Shown one piece after another: positions 23,175 through 32,170 of a stretch of DNA of 64,000 bases; within the stretch, counting starts at the first letter, position 1; every line of letters begins with the position of its first letter. The notes under the pieces are model-generated. The model did not search any database, was not told the DNA's origin, and worked only from the letters and a program-made list of their open reading frames with translations. This stretch comes from JACVRW01 sp963716215 (GTDB lineage: Bacteria > Actinomycetota > Thermoleophilia > Solirubrobacterales > Thermoleophilaceae). Both the position numbers and the translations under genes were made by a program. Location: NCBI GenBank assembly GCA_963716215.1, contig OY970298.1, positions 2,728,001-2,792,000 on the forward strand, read 5' to 3'.

Positions 23175-24890
23175 TCAGCTGCGCAGCACGGTGAACCTCC
23201 CGCGCACCGTCCCCGTCGCGCGACCGCCGCGCGCGGACAGCCGGAACGGGATGTTCAGCACTCCGACCTTCGGCCGCTTCGGAAGCCGGAGCGCGATCTT
23301 CGTCCGCTTCGCGGGCACCCGGTAGCGCTTGCCGGCTGCGATCAGCTTCGCCGGCGCGGAGGGACGGATGCGGATCGTCACCGTCCGGGCCTTCCTACCA
23401 ACCCTGACCGGCACCTTCAGGCCGACGATGCGCAGCGCCGGCGCCGTGACGCGGAGCTGCACCGTGGCTCTCCCCGCGCGTCCGTGGGAGTCGCGTGCGA
23501 CGAGGCGCAGCTGCCGCGTTCCGGCCGGGAGCTTGGCGCGGATCTGAGCGCCCCGGCCCAGCCGCTTGCGGCCCGCGAACCAGGTGAGGCGCTTGCCCGG
23601 AATGGCACGCCCGATGTCGTCGAACCCGGCTCCGATTAGCAGCGTCCGCTCGCCGCTGCGCGCCGCGTCGCCGCTCAGCGGCGCGAGGATCTCCACGCTC
23701 GGGGGCACGCCCTGGGTGACGAACGGGCGCGAAGTGGCCGTCCGCTCGGTGAAACCGTCGTTGACGCTCACCCGCAGACGCGCGTGCTTGCTTGCCGGCA
23801 GCTGGCGGCCCCGGATCAGCGCGCGACCACGTGACGGCGCTTCGTACACCGTCCGCCAATTGCGCCCGTTGTCGGCCGAGAAGTCGATCGTCGCCGAGAG
23901 CGGGTCGTGGTCGGGATCCGTGGCGCGCCAGGACACGGCGAGCTTGCCGCGCCCGCGCACGCGAGTGTGGCGGCCGGGCGCGAAGAGCCGCACGCGCGGG
24001 GCGCGCGATTTCTGGATCCGGTCGAGCAGGACCCCGCCGCGGCGCAGCTCCACGGCCGCGGCGCCGCGCGCAACCGGCCCAGCGAACGCGCCGCTGTCGT
24101 GGCCGTCGTGGCTGGTCGAGATGCGCGGCTCGACGCCGGCGTCGAGCAACACCTTGCCCGCCGAGCTCAGGGACCGCAGCCGGTAGATCGACGTCGGCTC
24201 CGAGGCAGGTACGCCGTCCTCGCCGTCCGGCGGGACGACACGCATGATGTTCCCGCCAGCCGGGCCGGCTACGCCGACCGCGTACGACGGGCCACGCGCG
24301 GTCGCGCGCGCACGCGCGGCAGCTCTCTCGAGCCCACCCGTCGCCAGGCGCTGGGTGAGCCGGCCGAGCTCGACCGAGTACCGGTTCCAGTTGCGCGCCG
24401 ACACCCAGCTGTTTCCGTCGGCCGAGGCCGTGTCGGCCAGGTCGGCGCAGTAGGACATGATGTCGACCAGGCGGGCGCCGGTGAGCGTGCCGTCCGCGCG
24501 CGGGAACGGGCCGTCGACCGTCGCGCGGAACCTGGTCGGCCCGCCGAGCCTCTGGCGACGCACGAACTTCGTGCTCTGGAGGCGGCCGATGTTGTCCGCC
24601 GGCCACGCCTCCCCGGTGTTGGCGCCGTTGCCCGGGCCGGTCAGGTTGCCGGGCTGTCCGACCGGCACCGGGCAGTCCTCCCCGGAGTGCGGCGCCGTCA
24701 GGACGTGGCCCAGCTCGTGCCCCGCCGCGGTCAGGGGGCGCGCGTTGGCGGTCGCCGTGAAGTACGGCGTGTTGGCGACCCTCGTCGGCTGGATGCGGCT
24801 GTCGCTGAGGATGCTGCCGACCGTCCAGCCGGGCTCGTTGCCGCCACCGAACGAGTACTCGTGGACGCCGAATACGACGCAGCATCCATT
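23175..24890 (-). pseudogene. secreted metzincin-type zinc protease, N-terminus missing
   Basis: An open frame of about 570 codons with no start codon at its 5' end. It contains HELGHVLTAPH (24687-24719), the HExxHxxxxxH zinc motif, and farther on DIMSYC, which fits the Met-turn of metzincins. Behind the catalytic domain lie a long beta-rich region (about 300 residues) of Ig/cadherin-like repeats, such as SWRATDPDHDPLSATIDFSADNG, and a basic Arg/Lys-rich tail. The signal peptide and prodomain expected of an extracellular protease are absent: upstream the frame meets a TGA (24939) within unrelated sequence. The first internal start is GTG 24666-24668, after the zinc motif, so the gene is probably inactive. 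Confidence 0.5.
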
Positions 24891-25021
24891 ACCTCCGGCT
24901 CCTGCACCACTAGCGACAACACCGTTAGCCGCCCCCCGTCATCGAGCGCATCAGCCAAGGCCCGGATCGTGGACTCCGCACGCGGGCTCGCCCCGTAGAC
25001 GACCAGCGTGTGCTCCCTGGT
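24891..25021 (-). pseudogene. fragment of an unrelated alpha/beta protein
   Basis: About 43 codons reading HTLVVYGASPRAESTIRAL and RLTVLSLVVQEPEV, a strand-helix-strand pattern reminiscent of UspA-type folds. There is a TGA just before it and no start codon, and it fuses out of frame to the truncated protease at about 24890. This marks a deletion or recombination junction. Confidence 0.5.
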
Positions 25022-25040
25022 TCATCCACCAACGGCGGAT

Positions 25041-25355
25041 TTAGAAGACGGGACGCACGACGAGCATCCCCCGGCTCGAGACGAGATGTGCCAAATCCTC
25101 CGTCAAGCGTTGGACGTGTTCGCTCGCCTGTTGCTCGAAGCGATCCACCTCGAGGATCTCGGCGATCAGCACGTAGTCGGCTTGACCGATGGACTGTCCG
25201 GGCACGTCGGCCGGCCGCGTAAGCCGCCAATCCGAGATCGTGTCCAGCGACCCGCGGACGATGTCGCGATCCTCCGTCATCAGGCGCTCAAAGTCGTCGG
25301 CCAGCTCCGGCGAACGCAGCTGAAACCACAGGAGAAGGGTCGCCGGAGCACTCAT
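25041..25355 (-). CDS. hypothetical protein, 104 aa (ABM/EthD-like size)
   Basis: Protein starting at ATG 25353-25355 with strand ATLLLWFQLRSPELADDFERLM, then DYVLIAEILEVDRFEQQASEHVQRL and a final strand GMLVVRPVF. The pattern of one strand-helix-strand unit repeated is that of ferredoxin-like alpha/beta barrels. No enzyme motif was seen. It is divergent from the DUF2231-Rieske gene and shares about 85 bp of upstream DNA with it. Confidence 0.5.
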   Translation of the reverse strand: MSAPATLLLWFQLRSPELADDFERLMTEDRDIVRGSLDTISDWRLTRPADVPGQSIGQADYVLIAEILEVDRFEQQASEHVQRLTEDLAHLVSSRGMLVVRPVF

Positions 25356-25439
25356 CCACGAAGCGTATTCGACAAGCGCAACATGACGCACGGGGTGATG
25401 CGGGCTCACAATGGGAAGCCCCGAACCTGTGAGGTCGAG

Positions 25440-26315
25440 ATGACCCTTGGCGAGAACTCCGCCAACAGCGCAGTCGGTGCACTCGAGTCGGTCGAAGCGG
25501 TCGACGCCGCCGCGCTCAAGCTTGCCGGGGCGGTGACCAATGCCATCCCCGGCGGTGCGCCGCGCGACGTGCTCTCGGGCACCGGGCTCGGGCACGCGCT
25601 CCACCCGGCGCTGACGGATGTGGTCATCGGGTCGTTCTTCAGCGCGACGCTGCTCGACCTGCTCGGTGGCGACGACACCGGCCGCGCGAGCGAGCGCCTC
25701 ATCGAGATCGGTCTGGTGACCTCAGCGCCGACGGTCGCCAGCGGCCTGAGCGATTGGGCCTTGTCCGTCTACGGCGACCGCCGCACCCGCCCGGTTGGGC
25801 TAGCGCACGCGAGCGCGAACCTGACCGCGTGCACGCTGTATGCGGCATCGCTGGTGGCGCGGCGCCGCGGCGCCCCGGGCCGGGGCAAGCTGCTCGGCGT
25901 CGCGGGCGGCGCGGTGCTCTCGGTCGGTGCATTCCTCGGCGGGCACCTCTCGTTCACGCGCGGAGTCGGTGTGAACGAGACGGCGTTCGACGAGGGGCCC
26001 CGCGACTGGACGACGGTCGAGGCGGGCGAGCTCGAGGAGGGCCAGCCGAGCAGCGCGATGGCGGGCGACACGCCCGTTCTGCTGCTCAGACACAACGGTC
26101 ACCTGCACGCGCTGCACGATCGCTGCTCGCACCGCGGCTGCCCGCTCAGCGGCGGTGAGGTCGATGGCGAGTCCATCACCTGCCCCTGCCACGGCTCGCG
26201 CTTCGACCTTCGCGACGGCTCCATCGAGCGCGGCCCGGCGACGGCGCCGCAACCCGTATTCGAGACCCGCGACCGCGAGGGCAGGATCGAGATCAGGCTA
26301 CCCGCGTCCGCGTAA
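25440..26315 (+). CDS. fusion of DUF2231 membrane domain and Rieske [2Fe-2S] domain
   Basis: Membrane protein of 291 aa. The N-terminal 190 residues have about four hydrophobic segments in the DUF2231 pattern (HPALTDVVIGSFFSATLLDLLGG). The C-terminal 100 residues are a Rieske domain with cluster ligands in CSHRGCPLSGG and CPCHGSRFD (Cys-x-His and Cys-x2-His), plus the extra cysteine pair that stabilises high-potential Rieske proteins. An electron-transfer role at the membrane is likely; the partner is unknown. The ATG at 25440 is chosen because it begins the conserved part; earlier in-frame starts exist. Confidence 0.5.
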   Translation: MTLGENSANSAVGALESVEAVDAAALKLAGAVTNAIPGGAPRDVLSGTGLGHALHPALTDVVIGSFFSATLLDLLGGDDTGRASERLIEIGLVTSAPTVASGLSDWALSVYGDRRTRPVGLAHASANLTACTLYAASLVARRRGAPGRGKLLGVAGGAVLSVGAFLGGHLSFTRGVGVNETAFDEGPRDWTTVEAGELEEGQPSSAMAGDTPVLLLRHNGHLHALHDRCSHRGCPLSGGEVDGESITCPCHGSRFDLRDGSIERGPATAPQPVFETRDREGRIEIRLPASA

Positions 26316-26326
26316 CTCGCTAGTCG

Positions 26327-26788
26327 CTAGGCGCCGGCGAGAACTCGCTGGAGGTTCACGACGAGCTCATCCCAGCCAGTCTGGGTGCTCTCGCGGGACT
26401 CGGGGGTGAAGGGCCCGGAGGTCACGGTCATCCGCGTCCCGCCGCCCTCGGCCACGAGCTCGACGCGCGTGATCGTCACCTCGATGTCGGTCCCCGCGAT
26501 CGGCTCACCCTTCAGGGCGATCAGCTCGGGCTCCGCGAACTCGACGATCTCGGCGCGGTAGCGGAACCGCCCCGGTCCAGACACCTCGACCATCTCCAGG
26601 TGGAACCGGCCGCCCACCCGCGGCTCGATCTCCACCGATTCGGGCGGGATCTCGAAGTCCCGCGGCGCCCACCAGCGGGCGACCTGCTCCGGATCGGTCC
26701 ACGCGGCGAAGACGATCTCCGGTGGCGCGTCGAAGTGATGGGAGACGTACGCCTCGTCGGAGGCGGCAGACGGGCTCCGGTCGCTCAC
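26327..26788 (-). CDS. SRPBCC/AHSA1-type protein
   Basis: Protein of 153 aa of the Aha1/START-like family: VSHHFDAPPEIVFAAWTDPEQVARWWAP, GGRFHLEMVEVSGPG, and the closing helix TQTGWDELVVNLQRVL. The GTG start (26786-26788) overlaps the ArsR stop as GTGA. Pairing of an ArsR regulator with an AHSA1 protein is a common conserved arrangement in actinobacteria; the bound ligand is unknown. Confidence 0.5.
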   Translation of the reverse strand: MSDRSPSAASDEAYVSHHFDAPPEIVFAAWTDPEQVARWWAPRDFEIPPESVEIEPRVGGRFHLEMVEVSGPGRFRYRAEIVEFAEPELIALKGEPIAGTDIEVTITRVELVAEGGGTRMTVTSGPFTPESRESTQTGWDELVVNLQRVLAGA

Positions 26789-27120
26789 CCGTGGCCTCCG
26801 CCCATGACCTCGTCGATGTGCGCGTCGAGGCGCCCCACCCGGCCCTCCCATACCGCCTGGCAGCTGTCCATCCACTCGTCGGCCTCGCGGAGCCCCTCGA
26901 CCCGCAGGCGGGTCGGCCGCGACTGCGCGGCGCGGCGGCGAGAGACGAGGCCGGCACGCTCGAGCACCTTCAGGTGTCGCGAGATCGCGGGCAGGCTGAC
27001 CGAGAACGGCTCGGCGAGCTCCATCACCGTCGCCTCACCCTGGGCGAGGCGCGCCAGGATCCCGCGCCGGGTCGGATCGGCGAGCGCCGCGAACTTGAGG
27101 CTGAGACCGTCGCTGGCCAT
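26785..27120 (-). CDS. ArsR-family transcriptional regulator
   Basis: Winged-helix repressor of 111 aa: ALADPTRRGILARLAQGEATVMELAEPFSVSLPAISRHLKVLERAGLV is spread over residues 10-60 as wing and recognition helix. No cysteine metal site is present, so it probably senses something other than a metal. It is the first gene of the minus-strand pair and divergent from the RibD-like gene at 27177, which it may control from the AT-rich gap 27121-27176. Confidence 0.5.
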   Translation of the reverse strand: MASDGLSLKFAALADPTRRGILARLAQGEATVMELAEPFSVSLPAISRHLKVLERAGLVSRRRAAQSRPTRLRVEGLREADEWMDSCQAVWEGRVGRLDAHIDEVMGGGHG

Positions 27121-27176
27121 CGTTTGATAACGATACGGTTAATTAACAATTCGATCAAGCAAGGAGGAGGAGCTCC
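27121..27176. promoter_or_regulatory. AT-rich divergent promoter between arsR-like and ribD-like genes
   Basis: The gap contains TTAATTAA (27139-27146) near its centre and TTGAT (27124-27128) facing ATCAA (27154-27158). It is much richer in A+T than its surroundings, as expected for two promoters and an ArsR operator. AAGGAGGAGGAG gives the ribosome site of the plus-strand gene. Confidence 0.5.
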
Positions 27177-27803
27177 ATGAAGCTGACGACCACCACGCAG
27201 GTCTCCGTCGACGGGGTGATGCAGGGGCCCGGCGGGCCGGAAGAGAACCGCAGCGGCGGATTCGAGCGCGGCGGATGGGCCATGGCGCACTTCGACAACG
27301 AAGCCATGACGGTCATGGACGAGATCTTCCAGCGCGCCGACGCGTTCCTCTTCGGCCGCCGGACCTACGAGATCTTTGCCGGCTCCTGGGGAACCGGCGC
27401 CTGGGGAGCAGACCAGGGCGACAACCCGATCTCAGCGGCGTTGAACACGATGCCCAAGTACGTGGCATCGACCACCCTCACCGACCCGCAATGGGCGGAC
27501 ACGACCATCCTCTCCAGTGACCTCGCGGCCGCCGTCGGCGAGCTGAAAGGAAAGCCGGGCCGCGAGCTGCAGGTGCACGGCTGCGGCGCCCTCACGCGGT
27601 GGCTGCTGGACAACGACCTCGTCGACGAGATGAACCTGTTCACCTGTCCCGTGGTCGTCGGTCAGGGCACGCGGCTGTTCCCCGATGCCGGCCCGGACAA
27701 AGCACTCGAGCTGGTCGACTCGCGAGCCACGCCCAGCGGGGTGACGATCCAGGTCTACCGACCTGCCGGGCGGCCGGAGTACGCAGCGGCCACGGCTGAC
27801 TAA
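27177..27803 (+). CDS. RibD C-terminal / dihydrofolate-reductase-family protein
   Basis: Cytoplasmic reductase-like protein of 208 aa. It has the family's ASVDG variant (QVSVDGVMQGPGG), DAFLFGRRTYEIFAGSW, the ELKGKPGRELQVHGCGALTRWLL helix region and FTCPVVVGQGTRLF near the end. Most relatives are NADPH-dependent reductases of unknown substrate. An unusually strong ribosome site precedes the ATG. It is divergent from the ArsR/SRPBCC pair. Confidence 0.5.
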   Translation: MKLTTTTQVSVDGVMQGPGGPEENRSGGFERGGWAMAHFDNEAMTVMDEIFQRADAFLFGRRTYEIFAGSWGTGAWGADQGDNPISAALNTMPKYVASTTLTDPQWADTTILSSDLAAAVGELKGKPGRELQVHGCGALTRWLLDNDLVDEMNLFTCPVVVGQGTRLFPDAGPDKALELVDSRATPSGVTIQVYRPAGRPEYAAATAD

Positions 27804-28332
27804 CACCCCGGCGGCCTGAGCCGGGTCGCTGGGCCAGCGCTAGGGCGGAGGATGATGAGGGCGCGGCGTTCGGTTCGCGGTCGAGGGCAGGAGGAGCGCC
27901 GCGCCATCGCTCCTTGACGGGCCGGGAACTCGCGAGTATGTTGAGCGACACAGAACGCTAAGGAATTTCTAAGCATTCGCTGCGTTGTCGACGATGGCGT
28001 TGGCTGTCTAGGAGGAGCCGTGGCAGGAGCCTTGCGAGATCGAGACATCCTGGTTGCACTGGTCTGACCGAAATCCAGTCGGGGATGACCTTCCAACCGT
28101 ATGGCTACACCGATCCCCCTGGAAGCGCAGTCGCCACCGCAGAGGTACGTCACTACTTCGACGATGGATCGTTCACCATTCAGTGTTCGGACTTCGACCC
28201 AGGTTTCACGGACTGTGCAGGCACCTGGGGCACAGCGAAGTGCCAAAAGCGCTACGTCGGCGGAGCGGACGGCTGGCTGTCACGACACTGGGTGCGCTGG
28301 CAGTCGCCACCCTGCACCGGGCAGATGCACGC
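27804..28332. other. intergenic region, possible eroded 5' part of the next gene
   Basis: About 530 bp. A reading frame at 28085-28336 is open but resembles no known protein. The oxidoreductase at 28333 lacks its normal first strand, so part of this stretch may be sequence that replaced its start. Confidence 0.5.
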
Positions 28333-29277
28333 GTGACATCCCCAATGTCGTGCGAGGAATATGCGCCCGCGGAGCTGGTCGCTCAGGCCCGTGCCGCCGA
28401 ACAGGCCGGTTTCCACGCCCTCTGGATCTCCGACCACTACCACCCCTGGAACCACGAGCAGGGCCAATCGGCGTTCGTCTGGAGCGTGATCGGCGCCCTC
28501 GCCGGCGCCGGGGTCGGCCTCCCGGTCACGACCGCCGTGACCTGCCCCACCGTGCGCATCCATCCCGCCGTCGTGGCCCAGGCCGCCGCCACCTCCCAAG
28601 TCCTGCTCGACGGCCGCTTCACCCTCGGCGTCGGGACCGGCGAAGCGCTCAACGAGCACATCCTCGGCGACCGCTGGCCCGAGGCTGACGTGCGGCTGGA
28701 GATGCTCGAGGAGGCGGTCGAGGTCATGCGCGCCCTTTGGAGCGGCGACTCGGTCAGTCACCGGGGGTCTCACTACACCGTCGAGAACGCGCGCATCTTC
28801 ACGCTGCCCGATGAGCCCCCGCCGATCTTCGTCTCCGGATTCGGGCCGAAGGCAATCGACGTGGCGGCGCGCATCGGCGACGGCTTCGTCACCACGACCC
28901 CGGACAAGGACGCCATCGACCGCTTCCGCCAAGGCGGACACAAGCCTGTGCAGGCGGGCGCCAAGGTCTGCTTCGCGCCCACCAAGGAGGAGGCCGTCCA
29001 GACGGCTCACCGCATCTGGCCGAACGACCATCTACCCGGCGAGCTCGCCCAGATCCTGCCGACGCCGGAGCACTTCCAACAGGCCTCGGAGCTGGTCACC
29101 GAGGAGGTCGTCAGCGAGGCTGCGCTGCCGCTAGGACCCGACCTCGACGAGCACATCGCATCGTTCGAGGAGTACGCGAAGGCCGGTGTCGACGAGCTGT
29201 TCGTTCAGCAGATCGGCGGCAGACACGATGCCTTTTTCGAGGCCTACGCCAAGGACGTCCTGCCGCGTTTCGACTGA
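28333..29277 (+). CDS. LLM-class F420-dependent oxidoreductase, N-terminus short
   Basis: Bacterial-luciferase-fold TIM-barrel enzyme of 314 aa that would use F420 as hydride carrier. AELVAQARAAEQAGFHALWISDHYHPWNHEQGQSAFVW, TTAVTCPTVRIHPAVVAQAAATSQVLLDGRFTLGVGTGEALNEHI and PPPIFVSGFGPKAIDVAARIGDGFV are typical of the F420 group with DHYHPW. The expected first beta strand (usually 10-15 residues before EEYAP) is absent, and the start is either GTG 28333 or ATG 28345. The product could still be active or may be 5'-truncated. Confidence 0.5.
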   Translation: MTSPMSCEEYAPAELVAQARAAEQAGFHALWISDHYHPWNHEQGQSAFVWSVIGALAGAGVGLPVTTAVTCPTVRIHPAVVAQAAATSQVLLDGRFTLGVGTGEALNEHILGDRWPEADVRLEMLEEAVEVMRALWSGDSVSHRGSHYTVENARIFTLPDEPPPIFVSGFGPKAIDVAARIGDGFVTTTPDKDAIDRFRQGGHKPVQAGAKVCFAPTKEEAVQTAHRIWPNDHLPGELAQILPTPEHFQQASELVTEEVVSEAALPLGPDLDEHIASFEEYAKAGVDELFVQQIGGRHDAFFEAYAKDVLPRFD

Positions 29278-29413
29278 TCGAAGTGCTGTTCAACCCGCCG
29301 CCGGATTCCAGCTCCGACACCAACCCATCCGCCGATGATTGAGCGCCGAAGCTCGGGGTAGCCGCGGGATGCACCGTTCGATGGCCGAGCCGGGCTCGGC
29401 GGAGGAGAAGTCC

Positions 29414-30595
29414 GTGAAGGCACTCAGGTGGCATGGCAAGCGGAACGTCTCGGTCGACGAGGTGCCCGATCCGACGATCGAGGCGCCAACCGACGCGCTG
29501 GTCCGCATCACGACGACGAACATCTGCGGCTCCGACCTGCACCTCTACGAGGTGCTCGGACCGTTCATGAACGACGGCGACATCCTCGGGCACGAGCCGA
29601 TGGGGATCGTCGAGGAGGTGGGCTCGGAGGTCACGACCGTGGAGAAGGGCGACCGCGTCGTGATGCCGTTCCAGATCTCCTGCGGCCACTGCTGGATGTG
29701 CGAGCAGGAGCTGTTCACCCAGTGTGAGACGACCCAGGTGCGCGAAGAGGGCATGGGCGCCGCGCTGTTCGGCTACTCGAACCTCTACGGAGCGGTCCCC
29801 GGCGGGCAGGCGGAGTACCTGCGCGTGCCGCAGGCGAACAACACGACGATCAAGGTGCCGGAGGGCCCGCCCGACGAGCGCTTCGTCTACCTCTCTGACG
29901 TGCTGCCAACCGCGTGGCAGGCGGTCGAGTACGCCGGCGTCCCCGACGGTGGCTCGGTCGTCGTCCTAGGCCTCGGTCCGATCGGCGCGATGTCCTGCCG
30001 GATCGCCCAGCACAGGGGCTACCGCGTGATCGGCGTTGACTTCGTGCCCGAGCGGCTCGAGCGCGAGCGACAACGCGGCGTCGAGGCCTTGGACCTATCC
30101 GATCACGACGGCAGCCTCGGCGATCACATCCGCTCGATGACCGAGGGACGCGGGCCGGACTCGGTGATCGACGCGGTCGGAATGGAGGCGCACGGAGCGC
30201 CGTTCGGCGAGATGGCTCACAAGCTCGTCGGGTTGCTGCCGGACGCCGTCGCCGCCAAGGTCATGCAGACCGCGGGCGTCGACCGCATGAACGCCTTCTA
30301 CACCGCCATCGACCTGGTCCGGCGCGGCGGGACGATCTCGCTCAGCGGCGTCTACGGCGGCACGGCCGACCCCCTGCCGATGCTCACGCTGTTCGACAAG
30401 CAGATCCAGCTGCGCATGGGCCAGGCGAACGTCAAGCGCTGGGTCGACGACATCATGCCCCTGCTGACCGACGACGACCCGCTCGGGGTCGACGGCTTCC
30501 ACACCCACCAGGTGCCCCTGAGCGAATCGCCGAGGATGTACGAGACCTTCCAGAAGAAGGAGGATGGCGCGATCAAGGTGCTGCTCAAGCCGTAG
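29414..30595 (+). CDS. zinc-dependent alcohol dehydrogenase (threonine/formaldehyde dehydrogenase-like)
   Basis: MDR enzyme of 393 aa starting at GTG 29414, 7 bp after GGAGGAG. Catalytic zinc ligands lie in NICGSDLHLYE (Cys) and GHEPMGIVEEVG (His, Glu). The structural zinc lobe is CGHCWMCEQELFTQC with four cysteines. The NAD-binding motif is GLGPIGAM. The extended middle region is like that of glutathione-independent formaldehyde dehydrogenases. It follows the F420 oxidoreductase by 136 bp and could be in the same redox unit (inference). Confidence 0.5.
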   Translation: MKALRWHGKRNVSVDEVPDPTIEAPTDALVRITTTNICGSDLHLYEVLGPFMNDGDILGHEPMGIVEEVGSEVTTVEKGDRVVMPFQISCGHCWMCEQELFTQCETTQVREEGMGAALFGYSNLYGAVPGGQAEYLRVPQANNTTIKVPEGPPDERFVYLSDVLPTAWQAVEYAGVPDGGSVVVLGLGPIGAMSCRIAQHRGYRVIGVDFVPERLERERQRGVEALDLSDHDGSLGDHIRSMTEGRGPDSVIDAVGMEAHGAPFGEMAHKLVGLLPDAVAAKVMQTAGVDRMNAFYTAIDLVRRGGTISLSGVYGGTADPLPMLTLFDKQIQLRMGQANVKRWVDDIMPLLTDDDPLGVDGFHTHQVPLSESPRMYETFQKKEDGAIKVLLKP

Positions 30596-30863
30596 GACAG
30601 CGTTTCGCCGCGGATTGCCGGGTAGTAAGGCAGGAGAGGCCCCGCCTCCAGGGCATTCAGTTCGCCCGGCTGGGTACTCCAGGGGCGCGGGAGCATGCGC
30701 TCGCTCTCACGAGTGGGTACATGCGACCGCGTCCCGTTTTTGACGACCCAGCCCGCTCCATTTGGTTCGGGCTATCGTTCCCCGCGCAGCAGTCGCGGTC
30801 TGGTTCTCAGGTTCCTCCTCCTCTCACGCGGCCCACCTCAGAGGAACGGGAACGCGAGCAGCA

Positions 30864-31262
30864 GTGGACGCGACGATTTCGTACGGGGATGGGGACGGCG
30901 ACGGCAAGGTCCCCACGCCTGCTCAGCCCGTTCTGATGCAGGTGTCGAATGAGATGGTGAGGCTCTACAAGGACCTGTTCGGGCGCGGACCGACCAAGGC
31001 ACGCACGGGCTGGGCTGATCGCGACACCTTGATCTGCACGCTGGAGGACTCCCTAACAGCGGCCGAGCGCAAGATGGCGGAGGTGGGCGAACACGACCGC
31101 CTGCGCGAGGGACGGATGTTCTTCCAGCACGTCAGCGACACGGAGTTCCGCGACGCGGTCGAAAAGGCCACCGGCCGCAAGGTCCGCGCGTTCGTGTCCG
31201 GCATCGACACTCATCAGGACGTCTCCTGCGAAGTGTTCTACCTCGAACCCACCGGCGAGTAA
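30864..31262 (+). CDS. DUF2294 domain protein
   Basis: The domain covers the last 108 residues: QVSNEMVRLYKDLFGRGPTKARTGWADRDTLICTLEDSLTAAERKMAE, then FQHVSDTEFRDAVEKATGRKVRAFVSGIDTHQDVSCEVFYLEP. This family (PF10057) has unknown function, often near sodium or energy-coupling genes. The start is uncertain: GTG 30864 adds a Gly-Asp rich lead (GDGDGDGK), while ATG 30936 gives only the domain. No ribosome site is strong for either. Confidence 0.5.
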   Translation: MDATISYGDGDGDGKVPTPAQPVLMQVSNEMVRLYKDLFGRGPTKARTGWADRDTLICTLEDSLTAAERKMAEVGEHDRLREGRMFFQHVSDTEFRDAVEKATGRKVRAFVSGIDTHQDVSCEVFYLEPTGE

Positions 31263-31319
31263 GGACGCCGGCGGCGCACCTCAAGTGCGCCGATCTCGCG
31301 CCGATACCCCTGCATAGGC

Positions 31320-32156
31320 ATGCGCACGTTCACCGCCGTTGCTCTCGCCGCCCTGGTCGCCCTCTCCGTGGCAACCACCCCGGCGGCCGCCAAGCGATCG
31401 CCCGCCGCGAAACTGCGGGCGCAGGTGGCAACGCTCAAGCACAAGCTCAGCCACGAGCGGCGACGCGACGGCCGCCTGACAGCGGACCTGTCAAACCTGA
31501 AGCAGCAGCTAGCTGAGCGCACCGCCGAACGCGACCGGGCGCTCGGCCGGGCCGCGGCGCTCCAGGCGCAGCTGACCTCGATGCCTTCCCCGCTCGCACA
31601 AGCCGTCGAGCAGGTCCGCAGGGAAGTGGCGTACGGGCAGCGCACGCTCGCGGTCGCCGGGGCCCCGGCCCAGCGAGACGCGCTGGTCGCCCACGCAGCC
31701 ATGACATACGTCGTCGGCCACGTTTCGGCGCCCGCCTACGGGTACATGAACGAGTTGCTCGGGACCCGACCGGCGCCGACCGCCAACGGGGCGCTCAGCG
31801 CCGGCGCCGGGATCTGCGGCCATGCCGCGCTCACCTTCGCCGCCATCGTCAAGCGTTTCGGCCTGCCCGTCCGGAGCGTCCAGTTCTACTACGGCACCAA
31901 CAACCACATCGCCGCCGAGGTCTTCTACGACGGCGACTGGCACTACTTCGATCCGACTTATGGGGCCTACTACGGCGCGCCCGACGAGGTGCTGTCGATC
32001 GACGAGGCCCGCAGCGACCCGTCCGCGCCGTTTCGGCAGAACACGACGCTGCTCTGGTGGACGGTTGGGATGATGGCCGGCTACACCGGCCTGCTCGAGT
32101 TCGGCGTGGACCCGGCCACGCGCGTCGAGATCGACGAGCAGCCGTTCCTCGACTAG
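31320..32156 (+). CDS. secreted transglutaminase-like protein with coiled coil
   Basis: Exported protein of 278 aa. The signal peptide ends near PAAAKRS (about residue 25), followed by a coiled coil of about 55 residues (KLRAQVATLKHKLSHERR to AALQAQL). The C-terminal domain has a transglutaminase-type triad: Cys166 in GAGICGHAALTF, His196 in NNHIAAEVFYDGDWHYF and Asp211 in FDPTYG. It may act as a cysteine peptidase or cross-linking enzyme at the cell surface. Converges on the RTX gene at 32171. Confidence 0.5.
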   Translation: MRTFTAVALAALVALSVATTPAAAKRSPAAKLRAQVATLKHKLSHERRRDGRLTADLSNLKQQLAERTAERDRALGRAAALQAQLTSMPSPLAQAVEQVRREVAYGQRTLAVAGAPAQRDALVAHAAMTYVVGHVSAPAYGYMNELLGTRPAPTANGALSAGAGICGHAALTFAAIVKRFGLPVRSVQFYYGTNNHIAAEVFYDGDWHYFDPTYGAYYGAPDEVLSIDEARSDPSAPFRQNTTLLWWTVGMMAGYTGLLEFGVDPATRVEIDEQPFLD

Positions 32157-32170
32157 TTCTGGATCGCCGT

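Noticed and set aside
28085..28336. A small gene of 83 codons
   Set aside because: No ribosome site, no family resemblance and no conserved pattern; it may be chance.
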